Shown here: positions 1 to 5,713 of the stretch, piece by piece
Layout: each line of letters opens with the position of its first letter
How positions within the stretch are numbered: position 1 is the first letter of the stretch
Source: Candidatus Lindowiibacteriota bacterium
GTDB taxonomy: Bacteria > Lindowbacteria > 2-12-FULL-62-27
Length of the DNA: 5,713 nucleotides
NCBI GenBank assembly: GCA_023249255.1
Contig: JAHFCY010000208.1
Coordinates: 1 to 5,713 of the forward strand
Direction: 5' to 3'
Program-made: the position numbers and the translations under genes
Notes under the pieces: generated by a model
What the model was told of the DNA's origin: nothing
What the model saw: the letters and a program-made list of their open reading frames with translations, nothing else
Database searches by the model: none

Positions 1-382
1 TCGCGGTGGAATGTTTCAGGTACTGCGGCCGATATGTGAATTGCACCATTTGGGAGGGCGACACAGCGCCGAAATCCCTGATCCAAATATCGTCGACATC
101 GGCTTCCAGCAAAATATCGACCGGCAATCGCCCCTTGAACCGAGGCAGGGTCGCTTTGTCCGCGAGGACGATGATGTCATCGTGACCCCGTACGGCGGAG
201 GCGAACCGGACGTCGTAGTCGATGATCCGGTCGAACACATCGGCGTAATATGAATTGCGGACGGACGGCGCGGAGATGACGATCAACATTCTACCATGGT
301 CGCGTGTGGCGGGATCGATATTTTTTCCGTTTCCGCACCCCGCGAACGTCAAACTCATCAGGACCGCCAACCCAAAAGACAA
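1..382 (-). CDS. Agmatine/peptidyl-arginine deiminase family lipoprotein, N-terminal part (runs off the left edge)
   Basis: The minus-strand frame is open from the TTG at 380-382 to the window edge (127 codons, no stop). The translation begins with a hydrophobic stretch ending in a lipobox-like F-A-G-C (Cys16), so it is probably lipid-anchored. Gly at +2 would favour the outer membrane by the E. coli sorting rule. After a short linker, residues 31-40 form a first beta strand (MLIVISAP), 44-66 a helix, and 68-75 a second strand (DDIIVLAD). Residues 97-105 then read DDIWIRDFG, followed by a VQFTYRPQYL segment. The DxWxRD motif and strand order match the PAD_porph family, whose members hydrolyse guanidino groups (agmatine or peptidyl-arginine) to ureido groups. 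W100 and D103 correspond in spacing to the substrate-contacting Trp and Asp of that family. The catalytic His and Cys would lie beyond the window, so activity cannot be judged. No ATG or GTG start exists upstream; TTG is the first conventional start, but an ACG at 395-397 is a credible alternative. It lies directly downstream of the GST-like gene, probably co-transcribed. Confidence 0.75.
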   Translation of the reverse strand, partial: MSFGLAVLMSLTFAGCGNGKNIDPATRDHGRMLIVISAPSVRNSYYADVFDRIIDYDVRFASAVRGHDDIIVLADKATLPRFKGRLPVDILLEADVDDIWIRDFGAVSPSQMVQFTYRPQYLKHSTA

Positions 383-403
383 TTTTATCTTGTTCGTGGA
401 CGG

Positions 404-409
404 CCTACC
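404..409 (-). promoter_or_regulatory. Possible ribosome binding site for the deiminase gene
   Basis: On the minus strand GGTAGG overlaps the stop codon of the GST-like gene. It sits 6 nt before the ACG at 395-397, which is normal Shine-Dalgarno spacing, but 21 nt before the TTG at 380-382, which is too far. The site therefore bears on the choice of start: it supports initiation at or near the ACG. It is a partial match to the consensus and could be chance. Confidence 0.35.
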
Positions 410-1043
410 GAAATATCTCCTGAATGATCCTGCGTTCGCCGATTCGGTTGATCCATCCCGTGATGTTGGGCCGCTGATCCGTGATATCGAGCTTGAGTCT
501 CGATGCGGTTCCGAAAAGAAAGGGCGCCAGAGTCACATCGGCCAGCGTGTACGAGCCTTTGCCCGGTCCGGCGACGTAATCCCGATGGGCGAGATGTTTT
601 TCAAGCCGATCGAGTTCGGATTCGGCGGCCGCGAGATGTTCTTTGGCCGCGATCTGATCGACTTTCGACTGATCTTTCGGAACGATCCCGGCCGGCCCGA
701 ACTCGAATCGATCTCGAAACACCGCGACCAGCGCCGGGGCCAGATGCGCGTCGGCGAAATCTTCCCACAATCGGACAACGGCGCGGTCCTTCGGATCGTC
801 CGGCATGAGTTTCGGCGAGGGATGGGTCTCTTCCAGATATTCGTTGATGACCGTTGATTCGTAGAGAAACGTTCCCGGGCCGATTTCGAGTATCGGGATC
901 AATTTGTAAGGGCTCATCTGGACGTACCGCGGGTCGTCCTTGCGGTTTTCATACTCGTCAAAGTCGCACGCGATTTTCTTTTCTCCCAAAACGATCCGGA
1001 CTTTCCGGACGTAGGGAGATCGCGCTGAACCGTAAAGTTTCAT
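405..1043 (-). CDS. Glutathione S-transferase family protein
   Basis: This 212-residue protein has typical bacterial GST length, a complete two-domain layout and no signal peptide, so it is cytosolic. The N-terminal thioredoxin-like domain (about 1-75) opens with LYGSARSPYVRKVRIVL. Ser9 in the SPYVRKV turn is the likely thiol-activating residue. Pro50 in KLIPIL is the conserved cis-proline, and E62-S63 is the glutathione gamma-glutamyl-binding pair. The all-helical C-terminal domain (about 85-205) carries the S-x-T-x-A-D capping motif at 164-169 (Asp169). Family members conjugate glutathione to electrophiles or act as thiol reductases or stress proteins; the substrate cannot be read from sequence. 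The ATG at 1041-1043 is the first start after an in-frame TAA at 1053-1055. Its Shine-Dalgarno is weak: AGG 12 nt upstream. It lies 57 bp after the CsgG-like gene and just before the deiminase gene. A toxin-detoxification role beside an efflux pump is plausible but inferred. Confidence 0.92.
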   Translation of the reverse strand: MKLYGSARSPYVRKVRIVLGEKKIACDFDEYENRKDDPRYVQMSPYKLIPILEIGPGTFLYESTVINEYLEETHPSPKLMPDDPKDRAVVRLWEDFADAHLAPALVAVFRDRFEFGPAGIVPKDQSKVDQIAAKEHLAAAESELDRLEKHLAHRDYVAGPGKGSYTLADVTLAPFLFGTASRLKLDITDQRPNITGWINRIGERRIIQEIFR

Positions 1044-1100
1044 GAGGTCACTTTACCTGATACGGAACGGCATGCAATACATCCCGTATTTTCTCCAGCC
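1044..1100 (-). other. 57-bp gap between the CsgG-like and GST genes
   Basis: This is the longest non-coding gap in the window. I see no -35/-10 pair, no GC-rich hairpin followed by a T-run, and no riboswitch-like structure, so read-through from the CsgG-like gene into the GST gene is likely. It does hold a GGAG (1093-1096), 10 nt before an ATG that opens a nine-codon reading frame (1053-1082). That frame is in phase with the GST gene and is closed by TAA. Confidence 0.5.
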
Positions 1101-1817
1101 TTAAAGGGAGGGACTGGCCGCTTTTTTCAGCTCTTTGACGACGGCCTGCATGATCTTGGAGGAAGATTGTTCGGTTGCGGATGTGATGTCGACGCCGTCG
1201 CTGGAAGCGGACGCGCTCCAGAGAACTTCGCCGGTCTGTACGTCCACGAGCCGCACGGACAATCCCACATGAGCGGGAAACGTCTGAAGCTCCGGCACCA
1301 GCCGATAAGTCTGGCTGTAGTTGTAACCCGTGACGACGTTTTGGATCGTCGTCACTGTGGTTTGTGTATCTCCGGTATGCTGCGTGGTGACCACCTGTCC
1401 GTAGATGGGATCCATTTGCTCCTGCGGCACGTCCACGATGACCGTGTGTTCGCGAGTGTTGGAGAAATCCGTCAGATTCCCGAGAGCCAGGGCGTCGACC
1501 CCCAATATCCTGCCAATGGAACGGATGGTCGAGACATCGATGGAGCCGGAAACGTCGAGAGACTGTTCTTTTAATATTTGGCTGACCTGCCGGCGTTCGA
1601 CGAGATTGTAACCGGCCCACATCAGATATTTTTCAAAACTGCTGGCCGCGATTTCTCCGGATCCCGCCACCCCGAGATAATCTCCGATGTTCAACACCGC
1701 CACGCGTCGAACGCGGCTTGCATCATGGCCGTGGCTGACGAAAACGACGGCCGCCGGAGTCGCGCACGCGGCAAGAGCGGCGACCCCAAGGACAACCAGA
1801 ATCCTGAGACTATTCAT
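1101..1817 (-). CDS. CsgG-like outer-membrane lipoprotein
   Basis: The product has 238 residues. Residues 1-18 are a lipoprotein signal with one Arg, a hydrophobic core and the lipobox LAAC (Cys18); Ala at +2 suggests outer-membrane sorting. The mature part follows the CsgG/HfaB pattern in order. RVAVLNIGDY (37-47) is the first strand, and ASSFEKYLMWAGYNLVERRQVSQIL fills 59-82. KEQSLDVSG (83-91) follows, then IGRILGVDALALGNLTDF (101-118) and VGLSVRLVDVQTGEVLWSAS (184-203). E. coli CsgG forms the outer-membrane secretion channel for curli; many relatives are uncharacterised lipoproteins tied to surface or envelope assembly. No curli subunit or csgE/F-like gene is visible here, so curli export is not implied. 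A Thr/Val/Gln-rich segment (about 119-180) sits where CsgG has its first transmembrane hairpin and is longer than in CsgG. The ATG at 1815-1817 was chosen because it starts a clean lipoprotein signal; an in-frame TTG at 1862 would bury it. It overlaps the upstream SEL1 gene by 8 bp. Confidence 0.82.
   Translation of the reverse strand: MNSLRILVVLGVAALAACATPAAVVFVSHGHDASRVRRVAVLNIGDYLGVAGSGEIAASSFEKYLMWAGYNLVERRQVSQILKEQSLDVSGSIDVSTIRSIGRILGVDALALGNLTDFSNTREHTVIVDVPQEQMDPIYGQVVTTQHTGDTQTTVTTIQNVVTGYNYSQTYRLVPELQTFPAHVGLSVRLVDVQTGEVLWSASASSDGVDITSATEQSSSKIMQAVVKELKKAASPSL
1810..1817 (-). promoter_or_regulatory. Stop/start overlap coupling the SEL1 and CsgG-like genes
   Basis: The sequence ATGAATAG holds the ATG of the CsgG-like gene and, in another frame, the TAG that ends the SEL1 gene. 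No purine-rich Shine-Dalgarno precedes this ATG; the upstream bases are pyrimidine-rich (CCGCCTCCTTCCC). Ribosomes finishing the SEL1 gene are therefore the likely source of initiation here, which would couple the amounts of the two proteins. Confidence 0.6.
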
Positions 1818-2748
1818 GGGAAGGAGGCGGTATGGAATCGGCGCGCTTTTTTGCCTCGGCAATCTGCGCGCCCGTCACCACCGACTGCAGTCTCTTCAAA
1901 CTTTCCTGCGACGGCTTGTCCTCATGCATCGCCGCCAGGAGATACCACTTATACGCCTCGACCACATCCCGGGACGCTCCGATACCGCGCTCGTAAATAT
2001 GGCCCAGCTTGTATTGCGCGAACGGATTTCCCCGGAGAGCGGCCTCTCGATACCATTTGAGGGCTTCATCGTAGTTGCGCATCACGCCGCGGCCGGTTTC
2101 GTACATGACCGCAAGATTGCTCTCGGCAAATGGATATCCCTTCTCCGCGGCCTTGCGATACCAAATCATGGCTTGTGCGTTGTCGCGCGCCACTCCCAAC
2201 CCGTGCTCGTAAAGATATCCAAGATTATTCTGCGCGAAGGGATTGCCTTTGGTCGACGCTTTCGTGTAGCAGTCCCATGCTTTCTGGTAATTTTTGGAAA
2301 CACCCCGGCCCCAGAAATACATATTGCCCAGATTGCTCCACGCGATTGATTCGTCCCAGGAGTCATTGCCTTCCTGCTCAACAGATTTCGAGTACCACAA
2401 GAAAGCCTGTGGATAATCCTGCGCAACACCCTGGCCGGTGTAATAGAGATATCCCAGATTGTTCTCCGCCGAAGCGTTTCCCTGCGCCGCGGATTTTTGG
2501 TACCACTCGAATGCCTGTTTGTAATCCTGCGAAACTCCGCGGCCGTGTTCGTAAAGGATCCCAAGCTGATATTGAGCCTTGACGTTTCCCTGCACCGCGG
2601 CGACGCGCAGGATTTTCACCGCCTCGTCGTATTTCCCGGATTCATAAGCGGACTTGGCGTCGTCCAGAAGATCAGCCCGGGCCGCGGGCGAAGGCAATAG
2701 GGCAATCAAAATTGCCAACAACTGAAATCGACGGGTCAGACGGGGCAT
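1810..2748 (-). CDS. Secreted SEL1-repeat (TPR-like) protein
   Basis: This 312-residue protein has a Sec signal peptide: basic MPRLTRR, hydrophobic core LLAILIALLPS, and a signal peptidase I site after ARA (residue 25). A short helical pair follows (26-54, AKSAYESGKYDEAVKIL), then six SEL1 repeats of 36 residues at about 55-90, 91-132, 133-168, 169-204, 205-240 and 241-276. Each carries the A-x-x-x-L-G-x-x-Y-x-x-G-x-G-V and A-x-x-W-Y-x-K-A-A pattern. The C-terminal tail (277-312) is charged. SEL1 repeats form an alpha-solenoid that binds other proteins; exported bacterial examples act as scaffolds or regulators in the envelope. No catalytic site is visible. The second repeat has a six-residue insertion. 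The ATG at 2746-2748 was chosen because it starts the signal peptide; the frame extends upstream to a GTG at 2856, but that would bury the signal and overlap the permease by about 120 bp. The gene overlaps both neighbours, so it is probably made together with the permease and the CsgG-like protein. Confidence 0.93.
   Translation of the reverse strand: MPRLTRRFQLLAILIALLPSPAARADLLDDAKSAYESGKYDEAVKILRVAAVQGNVKAQYQLGILYEHGRGVSQDYKQAFEWYQKSAAQGNASAENNLGYLYYTGQGVAQDYPQAFLWYSKSVEQEGNDSWDESIAWSNLGNMYFWGRGVSKNYQKAWDCYTKASTKGNPFAQNNLGYLYEHGLGVARDNAQAMIWYRKAAEKGYPFAESNLAVMYETGRGVMRNYDEALKWYREAALRGNPFAQYKLGHIYERGIGASRDVVEAYKWYLLAAMHEDKPSQESLKRLQSVVTGAQIAEAKKRADSIPPPSHE
1921..2586 (-). repeat. Six tandem SEL1 repeat units within the coding sequence
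   Basis: Six units of about 108 bp encode the SEL1 repeats (residues 55-276). They are diverged at DNA level. The best-matched segments encode N-P-F-A-Q at the start of units 4 and 6 (near 2231-2248 and 2014-2032). Unit 2 is longer by 18 bp, encoding acidic and polar residues around EGNDSWD. Confidence 0.88.
2736..2748 (-). promoter_or_regulatory. Stop/start overlap coupling the RND permease and SEL1 genes
   Basis: The SEL1 ATG (2746-2748) lies inside the last codons of the permease gene, whose TGA is at 2736-2738, giving a 13-bp overlap in different frames. Such overlaps usually mean one polycistronic message and coupled translation. Confidence 0.65.
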
Positions 2749-5713
2749 TCCTTGACGCTCCGTCCCGATTCCGGCGCCGACAGCGCCTCCATCACCTCGG
2801 CGTATCGCGCGGACTTTCGTTTGGACTCGAATCGCTCGAACAAACTGTACGCGCACGGTACGACAAAGAGCGTCATCAAGGTCGACACGAGCGTGCCGCC
2901 GATGACCACCGATGCCATGGGGGCGCGCAGTTCCGATCCGGGACCGAGAGACAGGACGCTCGGAATCGCGCTCGCGACGATCGCAAAGGACGTCATCAGG
3001 ATCGGCCGAAGCCGAATCGGGCAGGCCGACAGGAGCGCGGCGCGGGTCTCAAGACCCTCCGATCGCCGCGTGTTCGTGAAATCCACGAGTAGAATTGAAT
3101 TTTTTTTGACGATGCCCATGAGCAGGAGAATTCCGATCGCGCTCATCATGTTCAGCGACTGGTCCGCGATCTTGAGCGCCACCAGCGCGCCCGAGAGGCT
3201 GAACGGCAGGGCCAGAAGAACCGTGAACGGATGGATGAAACTGTTGAACTGCGCGCCGAGGATCATGTAGGCGATCGCGACGCCCAGCAGGAAGGCGAAC
3301 AGCAGTTCCCGGAACGTCTGCTGCATTTGCTGCGAACTGCCTGTGGGCGCCGCCCGGTATCCGTCGGGAAGAACTTCCTTCGCGATTCGAAGCGCCTCCC
3401 GGATCGCGTCCGCCTGGGATTTGCCGGGCGCCACGTTTCCGAAAACCGTCACCGCGCGCTCGCGGTTCTCGCGCTGGATCGACAGAAGCGTCGGTTTGTT
3501 CACAATCCGCGTGACATCGGAAAGACTCACGAGTTCTCCCCGGACGTTCCGCACCCACAATTTGGAGATGTCGGCGGAAACTTTCCGGTCCACGTCCGAG
3601 AGGCTGACGCGGATGTCGTAGCGCCGGCCGCCTTTCGTGTATTTGCCGACGCGGATCCCGCCGACCGACGCGTTGATCGTCCGCGCGATGGCCGCGACCG
3701 TAACGCCACGCGCAGCCGCCTCCTCGCGCGCGGGAACGATGTGGACTTCGGGCACGCCCACTTGATAGCTGACGTCCATGTCGACGGCGAGTCCGCTTTT
3801 CGTCAGACGATCGCGCATCGTTTCGGAGTATTCTCCCAGTTTTTCCCAGTCGGGTCCGTTCAGCGAAATCTCAATCGGGTAGTTCTTGCCGCCCGTGCCG
3901 GCGATGGATTGCGACCGGTCTTGAATGGACACCCGGTACATCCCCGGAATTTTCTTCAAATCTTTTCGGACAATCGACATGAATTCCTGCTGAGTGATGG
4001 GATGGGGGTTTTTGTCCGGCGACACCGGCCGGTCCTTGGGCGCTTTCATGGTGATGAAAATGTTTCCGCTGTTGACCACGTCTCCTCCGATGTTCCCGAA
4101 ATATTTCAGCAGTTCCGGCCGGCGGCTTAAATATGCCTCGGTCTTTCGATATACCTCATCGGTGAAAGCGAGAGACGAACCGGACGGCGTTTGAAGCCGG
4201 ACAATGAACGTCCCCGTGTCCTGGGGCGGCGTCATTTCCTGCCGAAGATTCCGCCCGGCGAACAGCGACACCGCAAAAAGCGTGATGGCGCAGACGATTA
4301 CTTTCCATCGGTGGTTGAGGGCGATCCCCAGCGCCGATTTATAACCGCCGGCCAGTTTTCGCATGAGTTGGTCCATCAGTTTCCCAAGCCACGTGCCGTG
4401 TCCGACTTCCAAAAACTGACTGCACCGCATCGGGGCGATCGTGATGGCTTCGATCAGGGAAAATCCCACGGCCACGGAGATCGTGACGCCGAACTGATAA
4501 AAATATTTGCCGATGATGCCCTTCATGAACGCGATCGGAAGGAAAATGGCCGCAACGGCGCTTGAAATGACGATGACCGAAAACAGGATCTCCCTAGACC
4601 CGAATACGGCCGCGCGGATCCGGGATTCGCCCGACTCCCGGTGCCGGGCGATATTTTCCAAAACGACGATGGCGTCATCCACGATGATCCCGACAACGAG
4701 GGAGATCGCCATCAGGGTGATGCTGTTCAATGTGAACCCGAGGAAATAGACGACCATGAGAGTCCCGCCGAGCGCGGTGGGAATGGCGAGGAACACGTTC
4801 AGGGTGGAACTCCAGGAACCGAGAAATATCCAGCAGACGAGAGACGTGAAGAGGACCGCGAGGGCCAGCGTGAACATGAGTTCGTGAACGCTGTCCTCGA
4901 TGAATTTCGTGGTGTCGAAGTTGACGCCGATCTTCATTCCCTCCGGAAGCTGTTTGTTCATCTCGTCGATCTTCGCCTTGACCCGATGCGCGACGTCGAC
5001 GGCGTTCGAGCCGCGCTGTTTGCGAATGCCGAGTCCGATCGAAGATTCCCCGTTGACCCGGGAAATCCGCCGAACGTCCGCCAGTCCCTCTTCGATGGAA
5101 GCGATGTCGCGGATGCGGATCGTCTTCCACAAAATGCCCTGCCCGATGCGCGAAGGAATGCTGATCCGCCCGAATTCATCCACCGATGACACTTCGCCCA
5201 TGACCCGGACGTTCTGTTCCTCCTGGAGAGTATGGAGAACGCCGGCGGGAAGTTCCGAGTGCTGGGCCTGGATCCCCGCGATCACGTCGTCGACGGTGAT
5301 TTGCAGGTCGTTCATTTTTTCCGGGTTGAGCCAGACCCGCAGGTTCGGTTCCACGTATCCGCCCAGCGAAACTTCCCCGACACCCGGGATCGTCTGGAAC
5401 CGGTCAATGATGTGGTCGCGCGTGTAGGTCATGATCTCCTTGTAAGGACGGGTTCCGGAAACGCCGACCCACATGATCGGCTGGTCCTCGGGATTGACCT
5501 TCTTGATGACGGGCGGATCGATATTGTTCGGCAGGTTACGCTGGGCCTGGGCGAGTTTGGTTTGGACTTCCTGTACCGCCACGTCGATGTTCTTGCTCAA
5601 ATCGAATTCGACGGTGATGTCGGCCGACCCGAACCTGGAATTGGACGTGATTTTCTCGATTCCCTCCAGCGTCATCAGCGTCTCCTCGGCCGGATCGACC
5701 ACCTCGCTCTCCA
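2736..5713 (-). CDS. RND-family efflux permease, HAE1/AcrB type (N-terminus beyond the right edge)
   Basis: The frame is open to the right edge (991 residues visible). The GTG at 5700-5702 is an internal codon: glutamate-rich codons precede it, and the sequence already lies in the first porter subdomain, so TM1 and roughly 50-60 residues are missing. Numbering from that GTG, porter domain 1 spans about 1-270. TM2-TM6 follow at about 275-295, 303-322, 327-347, 370-392 and 402-422. TM7 is at 465-483, the second periplasmic domain at 485-797, and TM8-TM12 at 798-953. Proton-relay residues are present: the Asp pair D342-D343 in VDDAIVVLEN of TM4, Lys867 in GIVKKNSILLVDF of TM10, and Arg899 in RLRPILMTS of TM11. 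The PGSELRAPMA segment is also typical. Such pumps are trimeric proton antiporters that take drugs, lipids or other amphiphiles from the periplasm or inner leaflet and pass them to a membrane-fusion protein and outer-membrane channel. HAE1 is favoured over the metal (HME) type, but the substrate is unknown. No partner gene is in the window; a fusion-protein gene would be expected upstream, off the right edge. Confidence 0.96.
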   Translation of the reverse strand, partial: ESEVVDPAEETLMTLEGIEKITSNSRFGSADITVEFDLSKNIDVAVQEVQTKLAQAQRNLPNNIDPPVIKKVNPEDQPIMWVGVSGTRPYKEIMTYTRDHIIDRFQTIPGVGEVSLGGYVEPNLRVWLNPEKMNDLQITVDDVIAGIQAQHSELPAGVLHTLQEEQNVRVMGEVSSVDEFGRISIPSRIGQGILWKTIRIRDIASIEEGLADVRRISRVNGESSIGLGIRKQRGSNAVDVAHRVKAKIDEMNKQLPEGMKIGVNFDTTKFIEDSVHELMFTLALAVLFTSLVCWIFLGSWSSTLNVFLAIPTALGGTLMVVYFLGFTLNSITLMAISLVVGIIVDDAIVVLENIARHRESGESRIRAAVFGSREILFSVIVISSAVAAIFLPIAFMKGIIGKYFYQFGVTISVAVGFSLIEAITIAPMRCSQFLEVGHGTWLGKLMDQLMRKLAGGYKSALGIALNHRWKVIVCAITLFAVSLFAGRNLRQEMTPPQDTGTFIVRLQTPSGSSLAFTDEVYRKTEAYLSRRPELLKYFGNIGGDVVNSGNIFITMKAPKDRPVSPDKNPHPITQQEFMSIVRKDLKKIPGMYRVSIQDRSQSIAGTGGKNYPIEISLNGPDWEKLGEYSETMRDRLTKSGLAVDMDVSYQVGVPEVHIVPAREEAAARGVTVAAIARTINASVGGIRVGKYTKGGRRYDIRVSLSDVDRKVSADISKLWVRNVRGELVSLSDVTRIVNKPTLLSIQRENRERAVTVFGNVAPGKSQADAIREALRIAKEVLPDGYRAAPTGSSQQMQQTFRELLFAFLLGVAIAYMILGAQFNSFIHPFTVLLALPFSLSGALVALKIADQSLNMMSAIGILLLMGIVKKNSILLVDFTNTRRSEGLETRAALLSACPIRLRPILMTSFAIVASAIPSVLSLGPGSELRAPMASVVIGGTLVSTLMTLFVVPCAYSLFERFESKRKSARYAEVMEALSAPESGRSVKECPV
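2758..2761 (-). promoter_or_regulatory. Ribosome binding site of the SEL1 gene
   Basis: GGAG lies 9 nt before the ATG at 2746-2748 on the minus strand, inside the permease coding sequence. An AAGGA directly abutting the ATG is too close to serve. The site supports the start chosen for the signal-peptide form of the SEL1 protein. Confidence 0.55.

Noticed and set aside
16-240. Minus-strand frame of 74 codons with a Ser/Thr-rich start
   Set aside because: It is a shifted-frame shadow of the deiminase gene, has no domain features and ends within the window while the deiminase frame continues.
255-857. A 200-codon open frame on the plus strand
   Set aside because: It is antisense to the GST gene and the deiminase N-terminus, both of which have clear family motifs; its translation shows no recognisable domain.
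1060-1089. Six-bp inverted repeat (ATACGG/CCGTAT) in the gap before the GST gene as a terminator or operator
   Set aside because: The stem is short, the 18-nt loop is long and no T-run follows; such pairs are expected by chance.
1048-1620. A second minus-strand frame of 190 codons inside the CsgG-like gene
   Set aside because: It is out of frame with the CsgG-like protein, Arg/His-rich and without domain features; the competing frame has a lipobox and CsgG motifs.
1101-1862. Longer form of the CsgG-like protein starting at a TTG at 1862
   Set aside because: It would place 15 residues before a complete lipoprotein signal and has no Shine-Dalgarno.
1687-2349. A 220-codon open frame on the plus strand
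   Set aside because: It is antisense to the SEL1 gene; the apparent repeated pattern in its translation is the shadow of the SEL1 repeats.
1810-2856. Longer form of the SEL1 protein starting at a GTG at 2856
   Set aside because: It would add 36 Arg-rich residues before a good signal peptide and overlap the permease by about 120 bp; the ATG at 2748 has a spaced GGAG.
3231-4130. A 299-codon open frame on the plus strand
   Set aside because: It is fully antisense to the RND permease second periplasmic domain. It is rich in Arg, Asp and His, as expected for the complement of GC-rich coding sequence, with no domain or convincing start.
5700-5702. GTG as the start of the RND permease
   Set aside because: The frame stays open upstream to the window edge, and the sequence here already corresponds to the interior of the first porter subdomain, so TM1 must lie upstream.

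Overview
The window looks like part of one leftward (minus-strand) operon from a Gram-negative, diderm bacterium. No gene runs on the plus strand. The evidence for a diderm is an inner-membrane RND efflux permease, a CsgG-like outer-membrane-type lipoprotein, a second lipoprotein and a Sec-exported SEL1-repeat protein. Base composition is moderately GC-rich and similar throughout, and I see no mobile element, tRNA, rRNA, CRISPR array or phage gene. I cannot place the organism to phylum.

Reading in the direction of transcription (right to left): (1) 2736-5713 is an HAE1-type RND permease whose N-terminus lies beyond the right edge. (2) 1810-2748 is a secreted protein with six SEL1 repeats; its start overlaps the permease stop by 13 bp. 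(3) 1101-1817 is a CsgG-like lipoprotein whose start overlaps the SEL1 stop by 8 bp. (4) After a 57-bp gap, 405-1043 is a cytosolic glutathione S-transferase-fold protein. (5) After a further short gap, from about 382 to the left edge, is the N-terminal part of an agmatine/peptidyl-arginine deiminase family protein with a lipoprotein signal. This gene has no ATG start, so a simple ATG-based search misses it.

The overlaps tie genes 1-3 together by translational coupling. Genes 4 and 5 follow with short gaps and no visible terminator or promoter, so all five are probably co-transcribed. Four of the five products act in or beyond the inner membrane. A plausible reading is an envelope export or detoxification cluster. 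The permease would move a substrate out of the inner membrane or periplasm, and the SEL1 protein could act as a periplasmic scaffold. The CsgG-like lipoprotein could act at the outer membrane, the GST in cytosolic detoxification, and the deiminase on guanidino groups at the cell surface or in the periplasm. That joint role is inference from gene order only. The usual RND membrane-fusion and TolC-type partners are not in the window.

There is no gene-free stretch above 300 bases; the longest gap is 1044-1100.
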